This document shows, piece after piece, positions 8,319 through 14,540 of a stretch of DNA of 24,035 bases. The stretch lies in assembly GCA_043743145.1 (NCBI GenBank), contig JAYTXC010000073.1, positions 1 through 24,035 on the forward strand. The letters are read 5' to 3'. Below the pieces are notes generated by a model. It ran no database searches and was not told the DNA's origin. It was given only the letters and a program-made list of their open reading frames with translations. The stretch's first letter is position 1; every line of letters begins with the position of its first letter. Origin of the DNA: JANYGA01 sp043743145 (lineage in GTDB: Bacteria; Vulcanimicrobiota; Vulcanimicrobiia; Vulcanimicrobiales; Vulcanimicrobiaceae). The translations under genes were made by a program, and so were the position numbers.

Positions 8319-8357
8319 GGAACCGAAACCCGATTCCTCGCCTTAAAAATTTAGGAG
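8319..8357 (+). promoter_or_regulatory. Possible ECF-type -35 element and strong RBS before sigma gene
   Basis: GGAACC at 8319-8324 resembles the GGAAC core of many ECF sigma -35 elements and could indicate autoregulation. However, no CGTC-like -10 is visible at the expected 15-17 nt spacing, and a start there would leave only a very short leader. The ribosome-binding site AGGAG at 8353-8357, 6 nt before the GTG, is convincing. Confidence 0.3.
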
Positions 8358-8363
8358 TATCGC

Positions 8364-9008
8364 GTGGTCCCTCAAACGAGGACCGCTGAGCGGAAGCCGG
8401 CCACTGCCGTGCTCGTGCCGCCGCGGTCCACGGAGACGCCGTCGACGGAACGGTTCGAACTCATCGTCGACGACTACCAGCGTCGGCTCTACGGTTTCGC
8501 ACTTCGCATGACGGGTAATCGCGAAGACGCTGAAGAGATCGTTCAAGATGCGTTCGTGCGGGCTTTTCGCGCCCTCGGCAAGATGACGGATGACGCGCGA
8601 CGGGAACTGCGCCTGCAACCGTGGCTGTATACGATAACGTTAAACGTCACGAGGAACCGATTACGCTCCAAGCGCCCGACGAACGTTGCGCTCGATGCGC
8701 TCGCCGATCCCGATGCGTTGCTCAACAACACGCAGGAGGGCCCCGAGCAACCCGAGGCGGTCGTCGAACGTGGAACGGATCTTGAGCTCGTCGAGCAAGC
8801 GCTGTTGCAATTACCGATGCACCTGCGGGCGGCCGCGACGCTGCGGTTCATCGAAGGCCGTAGTCACCCCGAGATTGCGGAAATCTTAGATCAGCCCATC
8901 GGGACCGTTAAATCGCACGTGCATCGTGCCGTGCGCATCTTGCGACGCATCCTCGGTCCACAAGTGGGCCGGATCGTCACAGCCGAGGATTCAGTCAATG
9001 CGGTGTAG
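8364..9008 (+). CDS. ECF-type sigma-70 family RNA polymerase sigma factor
   Basis: A 214-residue sigma factor with the two-domain ECF layout. Region 2 spans about residues 30-100, with YQRRLYGFALRMTGNREDAE then EIVQDAFVRAFRAL, followed by a linker rich in Asp, Pro and Glu. Region 4 covers about residues 142-200, with LPMHLRAAATLRFIEGRSHP then EIAEILDQPIGTVKSHVHRA; this is the typical helix-turn-helix that reads the -35 element. The GTG start has a strong AGGAG 6 nt upstream. The first ~28 residues are a low-complexity extension. Its stop codon overlaps the start of the next gene by 11 nt, the usual arrangement of a sigma factor with its anti-sigma partner, implying coupled translation and a stoichiometric complex. 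Confidence 0.93.
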   Translation: MVPQTRTAERKPATAVLVPPRSTETPSTERFELIVDDYQRRLYGFALRMTGNREDAEEIVQDAFVRAFRALGKMTDDARRELRLQPWLYTITLNVTRNRLRSKRPTNVALDALADPDALLNNTQEGPEQPEAVVERGTDLELVEQALLQLPMHLRAAATLRFIEGRSHPEIAEILDQPIGTVKSHVHRAVRILRRILGPQVGRIVTAEDSVNAV

Positions 9009-9777
9009 CGATGTCGAGTTGCTCTGGGACGAAATGCGCAGCGGCGTCGAACCGAAAAGCGAGCACGTGCTCGCGCACCTCCGTCGCTGCAAGACGTGCC
9101 AACACGCCTACGAGCAAAACGAGGGCGTCGCATACTGTCTGACGTGCTTGCCGATCGTGGAACCGCCGCAGCATCTCGTCCCGAAAATTCTCGATCACAT
9201 CAAATCGATGCGGCAACACTATCGTTCGGGCGTCGCCGACCATCTGGCACGCATTACCTCGCCGCTCGGAAATTTACACGTCGCCTGGCGTGAGACGGGC
9301 ATCACATTTCTCGGCATCGCTACCGGTGAAGACGAAGACGCCGCGACGGCAATCATCGAGCATCGATTAAGCCGTCCGGTCCGCATCTGCGAGCCGCCGC
9401 CTTGGGTTACCGGCGCCGTTCGTACGTTTTTTACGACGTGGCGAGCCGATCTGGAGCGCGTCGATATCTCCGAACTCAGTCCCTTCGAGCGCTCCGCCCT
9501 GCACAAGGCCGCCGAGATTCCACCGGGCGAAGTGCGATCGTATGGCTGGATCGCGCGCGAACTCGGTGCACCCAATGCCGCCCGCGCCGTCGGCCAAGTG
9601 ATGGCGCGCAATCCGATCGCGCTGTTCTTCCCATGTCATCGAGTCGTCGACTCCAACGGGGCGCTCCACAATTACGCCTACGGTATCGAGATAAAGGCCC
9701 GCATTCTCGCGCTCGAAGGCTACGTCGGCTCCATGGCGACGGCATCGGAATCCGTCGGTGTCAAGGCACGCACGTAG
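8998..9777 (+). CDS. Fusion: zinc anti-sigma (ZAS) domain + O6-alkylguanine-DNA alkyltransferase
   Basis: A 259-residue two-part protein. Residues 1-40 fit a zinc-binding anti-sigma domain: Cys3, then His27-x3-Cys31-x2-Cys34 in HVLAHLRRCKTC, as in RsrA/ChrR-type proteins. A further CxxC is at residues 47-50. From residue ~86 the protein is a suicide DNA alkyltransferase: N-terminal subdomain SPLGNLHVAWRETGITFLGI; DNA-binding part IPPGEVRSYGWIARELG with the arginine finger in ARAVG (Arg196); active site FPCHRVV with acceptor Cys213; and YGIEIKARILALEG at the end. All expected catalytic parts are there. The ATG at 8998 overlaps the sigma gene's stop by 11 nt. Known: ZAS proteins hold a sigma factor inactive until a signal; alkyltransferases move O6-alkyl groups to their own cysteine. 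Inferred: the enzyme domain serves as sensor of DNA alkylation for the sigma factor. No transmembrane segment is present, so it acts in the cytoplasm. Confidence 0.85.
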   Translation: MRCSDVELLWDEMRSGVEPKSEHVLAHLRRCKTCQHAYEQNEGVAYCLTCLPIVEPPQHLVPKILDHIKSMRQHYRSGVADHLARITSPLGNLHVAWRETGITFLGIATGEDEDAATAIIEHRLSRPVRICEPPPWVTGAVRTFFTTWRADLERVDISELSPFERSALHKAAEIPPGEVRSYGWIARELGAPNAARAVGQVMARNPIALFFPCHRVVDSNGALHNYAYGIEIKARILALEGYVGSMATASESVGVKART

Positions 9778-9908
9778 GGCGAAGCGCGCGCCTTGCCCCG
9801 AAAGCTTCTCTCGTCGAGAGGTGCCGGATTGCGCACGAAGAATCGCTCAGGTACACGACACCCGCGGTCCCTTCATAGAGATACCAATGAAGGATAACAG
9901 ACGGGCAA

Positions 9909-9920
9909 AGGGAGGTGATC
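9909..9920 (+). promoter_or_regulatory. Extended Shine-Dalgarno-like sequence with no start codon behind it
   Basis: The segment contains GGAGGTGATC (9911-9920), a 10-nt exact complement of the conserved 16S rRNA 3' end. No ATG, GTG or TTG follows at 5-10 nt. A GTG inside it (9915) opens a 26-codon frame ending TAG at 9995, but that GTG has no ribosome-binding site of its own. Part of the segment (9918-9920) would pair in a stem with 9974-9976. Confidence 0.45.
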
Positions 9921-9977
9921 ATCGTTAGTTCCGAAGGCATCCAACGAAGCCCATCCATGAAGTCACAGACGATGATT

Positions 9978-10007
9978 GGAGGTGCACGAACCTAGTTCGT
10001 GCACGTA
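9978..10007 (+). promoter_or_regulatory. RBS GGAGG followed by a 10-bp hairpin just before pcp start
   Basis: GGAGG at 9978-9982 leads directly into a perfect hairpin, GTGCACGAAC (9982-9991), loop CTA, GTTCGTGCAC (9995-10004), with the ATG of pcp 3 nt after it. In linear distance the RBS is too far from the ATG (25 nt); with the hairpin folded the two are brought close. The hairpin may therefore decide whether pcp is translated. Confidence 0.5.
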
Positions 10008-10673
10008 ATGTCTACCCAGAGTCCGCCGGCCGCGAGCCGGCTTTTTTTTGCCCCGACCGTACTCGTCACGGGATTCGAGCCTTTCGGCGGTCACGCGCTC
10101 AATCCGAGCACGCTCATCGCGCGCGCACTCGACGGCGCGATGATTGCGGGCCATCGGGTTATCGGTCGCGTTTTGCCGGTCGACACCACGACCGTCGTCG
10201 CGGCACTCGAAGCTGCCGTGGCCGACGCGGGTTCGCCCGTACTCGTGCTCGGTACCGGGCTTGCGGCCGATCGCACGTCACTCGCCCTGGAACGTACGGC
10301 GGTTAACGTTCTTTCCTTCGATATCCCGGACAATGCGGGCAACCTTATTCGTGAAGGACTCATCCATCAAAATGGCGAGGCGGCCCGCTTCGCGAAGTTC
10401 CCCTTGGAAGAAATTGTTGCGGCGTGGCATGCCGCCGGTGTCCCGGGATACGTCTCGGAGACCGCCGGCACGTACGTCTGCAATCAGGTATTCTATGAAT
10501 TGCTCGCGTTGAAGGGTCCACCCATGTTGTCCGGATTTTTGCACTTGCCGTGTTCTCACGAACTCGCGATCGCCCGCGGCGCCGCGAAGACGCCATCGCT
10601 CTCGTTGGAGACGATGCAGACCGGGGTCGAGATGCTGATCGCGACCGCTTTGGGACACGTACGTGGAGCTTAA
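10008..10673 (+). CDS. pcp: Pyroglutamyl-peptidase I (peptidase family C15)
   Basis: This cytoplasmic cysteine peptidase removes N-terminal pyroglutamate from peptides. Family signs: VLVTGFEPFGGHALNPS near the start, GTGLAADRTSLALERTAVN with the catalytic Glu95, SETAGTYVCNQVFYELL with the catalytic Cys158, and GFLHLP with the catalytic His179. All three catalytic residues are present, and the body has normal length (~205 residues). The product carries ~16 extra residues (MSTQSPPAASRLFFAPT) before the family's usual first strand. This is forced because no canonical start lies between ATG 10008 and that strand. The extra codons coincide with an intrinsic terminator. A GTG at 9999 is an alternative start. 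Its 3' end overlaps the PHP gene by 11 nt, giving an operon with peptide uptake further down. Confidence 0.9.
   Translation: MSTQSPPAASRLFFAPTVLVTGFEPFGGHALNPSTLIARALDGAMIAGHRVIGRVLPVDTTTVVAALEAAVADAGSPVLVLGTGLAADRTSLALERTAVNVLSFDIPDNAGNLIREGLIHQNGEAARFAKFPLEEIVAAWHAAGVPGYVSETAGTYVCNQVFYELLALKGPPMLSGFLHLPCSHELAIARGAAKTPSLSLETMQTGVEMLIATALGHVRGA
10025..10049 (+). terminator. Intrinsic terminator inside the first codons of pcp
   Basis: The stem GCCGGC (10025-10030) / GCCGGC (10036-10041) with a CGCGA loop is followed by eight T (10042-10049), a canonical rho-independent terminator on the plus strand. It overlaps codons 6-14 of the pcp reading frame as called, so transcription reaching pcp from upstream must read through it. 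Confidence 0.75.
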
Positions 10674-12864
10674 ATCCAACGCCGACCCGCGCATCGCGGC
10701 GCTCCCCGATATCCACGGTCATGCCAAGGGCGAGCACAAGCCCTTTGCCGAGGAACGACCCATCCCTTACACCGCGCGGATGCTCTTTCTGTGGTTTTTC
10801 CACGCATGTCGCCGCAATTCGCCCCGCTTCGTGATGGTCGCCGACCACATGAATTATCTCACGTTCGAAGATCCGGCCGCCGTCAACCTCGTCCGTCGCG
10901 CGCTCAAGCTCGCGCAAGCGGGCGATCTGTACGGTGCCGCGGAGACGGCGGGCGTCGAGCTCGGCCACGCAGCCGTCGTCTCGGAAGGCCTGCGCCGCGG
11001 GATGCGCTACTCGATTGGTGCGGAGATCGATAACGATCCGCGGTGCCGCCCCGACGCGCAGAATATCGTCGATGCGATGAAGCCCGACGGCATGATTCGC
11101 TCCGTGCATTTCTTACCGATCACGCATCCGACACATGGCGAAAATTGGATGTGGCCTTTCGATAATCCCGAATTCAAAGATCTCTACGACGTCGTCGGTT
11201 CCGATAACGTCTGGGAGATTTACATGGCGACGTTGCTCGATGCGATCGACAAATTGCCGGGGCATATCGTCGGGCACTTCTATGTGCCGGCAAAATTCGG
11301 TCATTGGCCCGCCGACGACGTCCTCGAAGGCTATGAAGATCGCTTTCTCGCCGCATGCGCGGAACGCGGCATGGCGATCGAAGTAAACTCGCGCTATTTC
11401 TACAAGTATTTTCTCGACGATGACACGCAACGTGCGAAATATCGCGCCGCGCATCTTCGCCTGTTGCGCAAAGCCAAAGAACGCGGCGTGATGGTTGCCG
11501 TTGGATCCGACGCACACAGTCCCAAAGATCAGGGCGGAGCGTTCGCAACCGTGCTCGCGCTCCTGGATGAAGCCGACATCAACGAGATCGCTTTCCCGCT
11601 CGGTGGACGCCTGGCGCGCGTCGCGCTCCGCGCGACCGAAGAGATCTTACGCGAGCACACGGCTGCGCTCGCCGCACCCGCCGAACGCGTCGCCGCGCGC
11701 GCCGCGGCGGCCATGCACGCCCCCACGGCCGACGATGCCGATTCCGATGATGACGACGATGCAACCGTCGACGATCGAGCGCCGAAGCCGGAGCTCATCG
11801 AAGTCGTGATGGCCGTCGCCGCGCCGATCGAAGTCGCTACGGTCGTTTCCCAACCCGCGAGCGTGTCGGCAGAGACGAACGCAACAATCGCGAGCGCAGC
11901 CACAAAGAAGCGCGCGCCGAAAAAGGTCGCCGCCATCGTCGAAGTCGCAGAGGTTGCCGAACATGCGATCGACACCGTGGTCGCGATGCCCCACGCGCCG
12001 GAGGCAACACCACCGAGCGATTTGCCCAAACCCACGCACGAGGTCGTTGCGACCGCGACACCGGTCGCTGCGACCGCGACGCCGGTCGTTGCGACCGCGA
12101 CGCCGGTCGTCGCTCCGGCAACGAAGCCGAAGGCTCGGCCCGCGCCCGTGAAGGTTGCGGTTGCGCCGATGCCAGCAGCGACACCGGAGCCGATCGGCGT
12201 TCCCGCAAAACCGCTAGCGGAAAAGCCTGAATTGGAAAAGCCCGACGTGGAAAAACCGATCGCGAAAAAAGCCGCCGAGGCGAAGCCCGTTGCAACGAAG
12301 GTCGTGCCGGAGAATGCGATCGTTGCGAAGACGGCTGCCGTGAAGGTCATTTCGGTGAAAGCAGCTCCCGCGAAGACCGCTTCCGTAAAGGCCGCCTCCG
12401 TAAAGGCGGCTCCCGCGAAGGCCGCTCCCGCGAAGGCAGCTCCCGTGAAGGCGGCTCCCGTAAAAGCCACAGCAACGAAGTCGGCGCCTAAATCTGCCGC
12501 GCCGAAGGCGAAAGCCAGGACTGCCGTCGCGAAGCCGACCCCAAAATCGGCGAAAGCGAAAACACCGGTCGCGAAAACGAAGGTGGCCGTGAAGCCGAGC
12601 AAAGCGGCTCCGAAGAAAGCGGTCGCCAAAAAGCCCACGCGCTCGGCCGCACCCGCAAAGAAAACTTCGGGAAAGCCAGTCGCAAAAAAGACTCCGGCGA
12701 AACCCGCGCGTGCCGCCGCGAAGCGCGCGCCAATCGCGAAAACATCGGCGAAGCCCGTCGCGCGCCCAGCGAAAACGAAAGCAAAACCAAAAGTGAAAGC
12801 GCCAGAAAAAAAAGCCGCGGCTAAAAAGCCAGCCGTTACCAAATCGTCGCGCGCGCGACGATGA
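10663..12864 (+). CDS. PHP-domain phosphoesterase with long histone-H1-like Lys/Ala/Pro-rich tail
   Basis: A 733-residue protein in two very different halves. Residues ~1-335 are a PHP (polymerase and histidinol phosphatase) domain, with metal-site motifs DIHGHAKGEH, MVADHMNYL, GAEID, HIVGHFYVPAKFGHW, AIEVNSRYFYK and AVGSDAHSPK. These predict a metal-dependent phosphoesterase; its substrate is unknown. An acidic patch follows (residues ~358-371, DDADSDDDDDATVDD). Residues ~415-733 are low-complexity Lys, Ala and Pro with KAAPAK- and AKKPA-type repeats, as in histone H1-like and AlgP/Hc1-type nucleic-acid-binding tails, ending TKSSRARR. The frame is continuous, with no stop or shift at the join. 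GTG at 10663 overlaps pcp by 11 nt; the stop overlaps the next gene by 4 nt. Inferred: the tail tethers the enzyme to DNA or RNA. Confidence 0.85.
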   Translation: MELKSNADPRIAALPDIHGHAKGEHKPFAEERPIPYTARMLFLWFFHACRRNSPRFVMVADHMNYLTFEDPAAVNLVRRALKLAQAGDLYGAAETAGVELGHAAVVSEGLRRGMRYSIGAEIDNDPRCRPDAQNIVDAMKPDGMIRSVHFLPITHPTHGENWMWPFDNPEFKDLYDVVGSDNVWEIYMATLLDAIDKLPGHIVGHFYVPAKFGHWPADDVLEGYEDRFLAACAERGMAIEVNSRYFYKYFLDDDTQRAKYRAAHLRLLRKAKERGVMVAVGSDAHSPKDQGGAFATVLALLDEADINEIAFPLGGRLARVALRATEEILREHTAALAAPAERVAARAAAAMHAPTADDADSDDDDDATVDDRAPKPELIEVVMAVAAPIEVATVVSQPASVSAETNATIASAATKKRAPKKVAAIVEVAEVAEHAIDTVVAMPHAPEATPPSDLPKPTHEVVATATPVAATATPVVATATPVVAPATKPKARPAPVKVAVAPMPAATPEPIGVPAKPLAEKPELEKPDVEKPIAKKAAEAKPVATKVVPENAIVAKTAAVKVISVKAAPAKTASVKAASVKAAPAKAAPAKAAPVKAAPVKATATKSAPKSAAPKAKARTAVAKPTPKSAKAKTPVAKTKVAVKPSKAAPKKAVAKKPTRSAAPAKKTSGKPVAKKTPAKPARAAAKRAPIAKTSAKPVARPAKTKAKPKVKAPEKKAAAKKPAVTKSSRARR
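12049..12111 (+). repeat. 21-bp tandem repeat, three copies, within PHP-tail coding sequence
   Basis: Three nearly identical 21-bp units (12049-12069, 12070-12090, 12091-12111), each starting GCGACCGCGAC and encoding ATATPV plus A or V. Differences are confined to two or three positions, suggesting recent duplication. In frame, so copy number changes would only lengthen or shorten the linker (residues ~463-483). Confidence 0.85.
12361..12465 (+). repeat. 15-bp tandem repeat, seven copies, encoding AAPAK/ASVK units
   Basis: Seven consecutive 15-bp units with pattern GCNGCYCCCGYRAAG (one unit begins ACC), encoding AAPAK, TASVK, AASVK, AAPAK, AAPAK, AAPVK, AAPVK (residues ~567-601). This is the most regular portion of the basic tail and matches the 5-residue periodicity seen in bacterial H1-like proteins. 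Confidence 0.85.
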
Positions 12865-14540
12865 GCGCGGCTGCGAATCGCCGCTCGTTCCCGCGGCTTT
12901 TTCTCGCCACGCTCTTGGCAAGCGCGTCACTCGTGGGCTGCACGAAAGTCGGGACGTCGGGCTCCGACTCCGCAAACGGCGGCAACGACGGCCGTCATCC
13001 ATGGACGAAGCCGCACATCTTGCGCATCGGCTTGCAAACGGCGCCTAATACGCTCGACCCGCTGCTCGCATCGAACACGACGGAAAACATGATCGCGCGA
13101 CTCATGTTCGACAATCTCGTTTCGGTCGACGAGACGGGAAAGAACCAGGTCCCGATTCTCGCGCGCGTCGTTCCAACGCTTGCCAACGGTGGCATCAGCA
13201 AAGACGGCCTCACCATCACGTACCACTTGCGCACGAATGTAAAGTGGCACGACGGCGTGCCGTTCACGAGCAAGGACGTGAAGTTCACCTGGAGCGCGAT
13301 CCTCAACCGGAAAAATAACGTCATCACGCAGACGGGATACAACCTCGTCTCCGCCGTCGATACGCCCGACGCGGCGACGGTCGTCTTTCACATGAAGCAG
13401 CGCTTCGCGCCCGTGATCGATACGATCTTCGGAGAGAGCGACGATCCGTTCAATATCGTTCCCGAGCACATCCTCGGGCCGTTGCAGAGCATCAACGTCG
13501 CCGCGTTCAACTCATCGCCGATCGGGACGGGGCCATTCAAACTTAAAGATTGGATCCGCGGCGATCACATGACGCTCGTTCGTAACGACGCGTACTTCTT
13601 AGGCAAGCCAAAGCTCGATCAGATCACCCTCACGTTCGTTCCCGATGAAAATACGGAACTGAACCAACTGCGCACGCACGATATCGATTGGCAGTATCAG
13701 GCCTCGCCGCAAGAATACAAAGATCTCAAGAAGCTCACCGATATTACCACGGTTCTCTCCGTGCAAAATCAGTATCTGCGGATCCAGATCAACACCAAAC
13801 ACAAACCCCTCGACGACGTACGCGTCCGCCAGGCGCTCGCGTACGGCATCGATCGGCAGAAGCTCGTCGACACGCTGACGTTCGGTTCCGCCGTCGTTGC
13901 CGATCAAGATCTGCCGCCGTTTATGTGGGCACACGCACCGAACGTCGCAAAATACCCGCACGACGTCGCCAAAGCCAAGGCGTTGCTCGCGGCTGCCGGA
14001 TACGCTCTCGGCCCCGACGGGATCATGGTTCGCAACGGTCAGAAACTCGCGCTCGAAATCGTGACGAACACATCGAATGCGACGCGACGTGCGGCAATCG
14101 TTCAGATTCAATCCATGTTGCACGACATCGGCGTCGAGCTCGATGTCAAAACGTATCTCGGCGCCCTGCTCTTCGCGACGATGGGCCAGAACGGAATTCT
14201 CCAGAACGGTAAATTCGATCTAGCGGTTACCGGTTGGGTCGCGGGGATCGATCCCGACCAATCGTCGATCTTCATGTGCAACGCGCAACCGCCGAACGGC
14301 AACAACGAAACGCACTATTGCACGCCGCAAATGGACGCAGCCGAAACGGCCGCGCTCACGCACTTCGACCGCGCGACACGTCAACGCGCGTATGCCGATC
14401 TCGAAACGCAACTCGCGCGCGATTTACCGCAGATTCCGATCTGGTGGCCGCGCCAGGCCCAACCGATGAATCCCGATTTCAAACACTTCACGCCCAACCC
14501 CGTCACGGAGTCTTGGAACGCGTACACATGGGATATTTAG
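12861..14540 (+). CDS. Peptide/dipeptide ABC transporter substrate-binding lipoprotein
   Basis: A family 5 extracellular solute-binding protein (SBP_bac_5; DppA/OppA type), 559 residues. It has a lipoprotein signal with lipobox LVGC (Cys27) and a short Ser/Gly-rich tether. The mature domain then starts HILRIGLQTAPNTLDPLL, followed by GLTITYHLRTNVKWHDGVPF and FTSKDVKFTWSAIL, the classic family block, and IGTGPFKLKDWIRGDHMTLV. The C-terminal lobe contains LDDVRVRQALAYGIDRQKLV and PQIPIWWPRQ. It binds peptides or a similar ligand at the outer face of the membrane. The ATG overlaps the PHP stop by 4 nt (ATGA). No permease or ATPase for it lies in the window, so it must use one encoded elsewhere. 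Confidence 0.93.
   Translation: MSAAANRRSFPRLFLATLLASASLVGCTKVGTSGSDSANGGNDGRHPWTKPHILRIGLQTAPNTLDPLLASNTTENMIARLMFDNLVSVDETGKNQVPILARVVPTLANGGISKDGLTITYHLRTNVKWHDGVPFTSKDVKFTWSAILNRKNNVITQTGYNLVSAVDTPDAATVVFHMKQRFAPVIDTIFGESDDPFNIVPEHILGPLQSINVAAFNSSPIGTGPFKLKDWIRGDHMTLVRNDAYFLGKPKLDQITLTFVPDENTELNQLRTHDIDWQYQASPQEYKDLKKLTDITTVLSVQNQYLRIQINTKHKPLDDVRVRQALAYGIDRQKLVDTLTFGSAVVADQDLPPFMWAHAPNVAKYPHDVAKAKALLAAAGYALGPDGIMVRNGQKLALEIVTNTSNATRRAAIVQIQSMLHDIGVELDVKTYLGALLFATMGQNGILQNGKFDLAVTGWVAGIDPDQSSIFMCNAQPPNGNNETHYCTPQMDAAETAALTHFDRATRQRAYADLETQLARDLPQIPIWWPRQAQPMNPDFKHFTPNPVTESWNAYTWDI

Larger units (their letters stand above)
9790..10049 (+). ncRNA. Candidate structured RNA / leader ending in an intrinsic terminator
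   Basis: This 220-bp gap between genes, plus the first codons of pcp, is visibly less GC-rich than its surroundings and rich in complementary segments. By eye: a possible closing stem TTGCCC (9793-9798) with GGGCAA (9903-9908); hairpin CTCTC/GAGAG (9808-9812, 9816-9820); GTGC/GCAC (9821-9824, 9833-9836); CCTTCAT/ATGAAGG (9870-9876, 9887-9893); ATCATCGT/ACGATGAT (9918-9925, 9969-9976); GTGCACGAAC/GTTCGTGCAC (9982-9991, 9995-10004); then a terminator hairpin with T8. CCCG (9861-9864) competes for the GGG of the closing stem, so alternative folds are possible. The stretch GCTCAGGTA near 9845 recalls glycine riboswitches, but their core is not complete, so I assign no class. It could be a riboswitch/attenuator for pcp or an independent small RNA. 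Confidence 0.5.

Noticed and set aside
9805..9865. Glycine riboswitch
   Set aside because: GAGAG, GCTCAGGTA and GACA are reminiscent, but the GCAA core element and a proper P1 stem could not be found; only a structured RNA is claimed.
9761..9958. 65-codon minus-strand frame in the pcp leader region
   Set aside because: No RBS, third-position composition unlike the neighbouring genes, and the stretch is better explained by stem-loops on the plus strand. Kept in mind because its composition is not the usual Arg-rich shadow type.
11529..12842. 437-codon open frame on the minus strand rich in Ala, Phe and Gly
   Set aside because: It is the antisense of the Lys/Ala-rich PHP tail. The repeated AFxGAAF pattern is a by-product of the repeat, and the plus frame has motifs, RBS context and operon overlaps.
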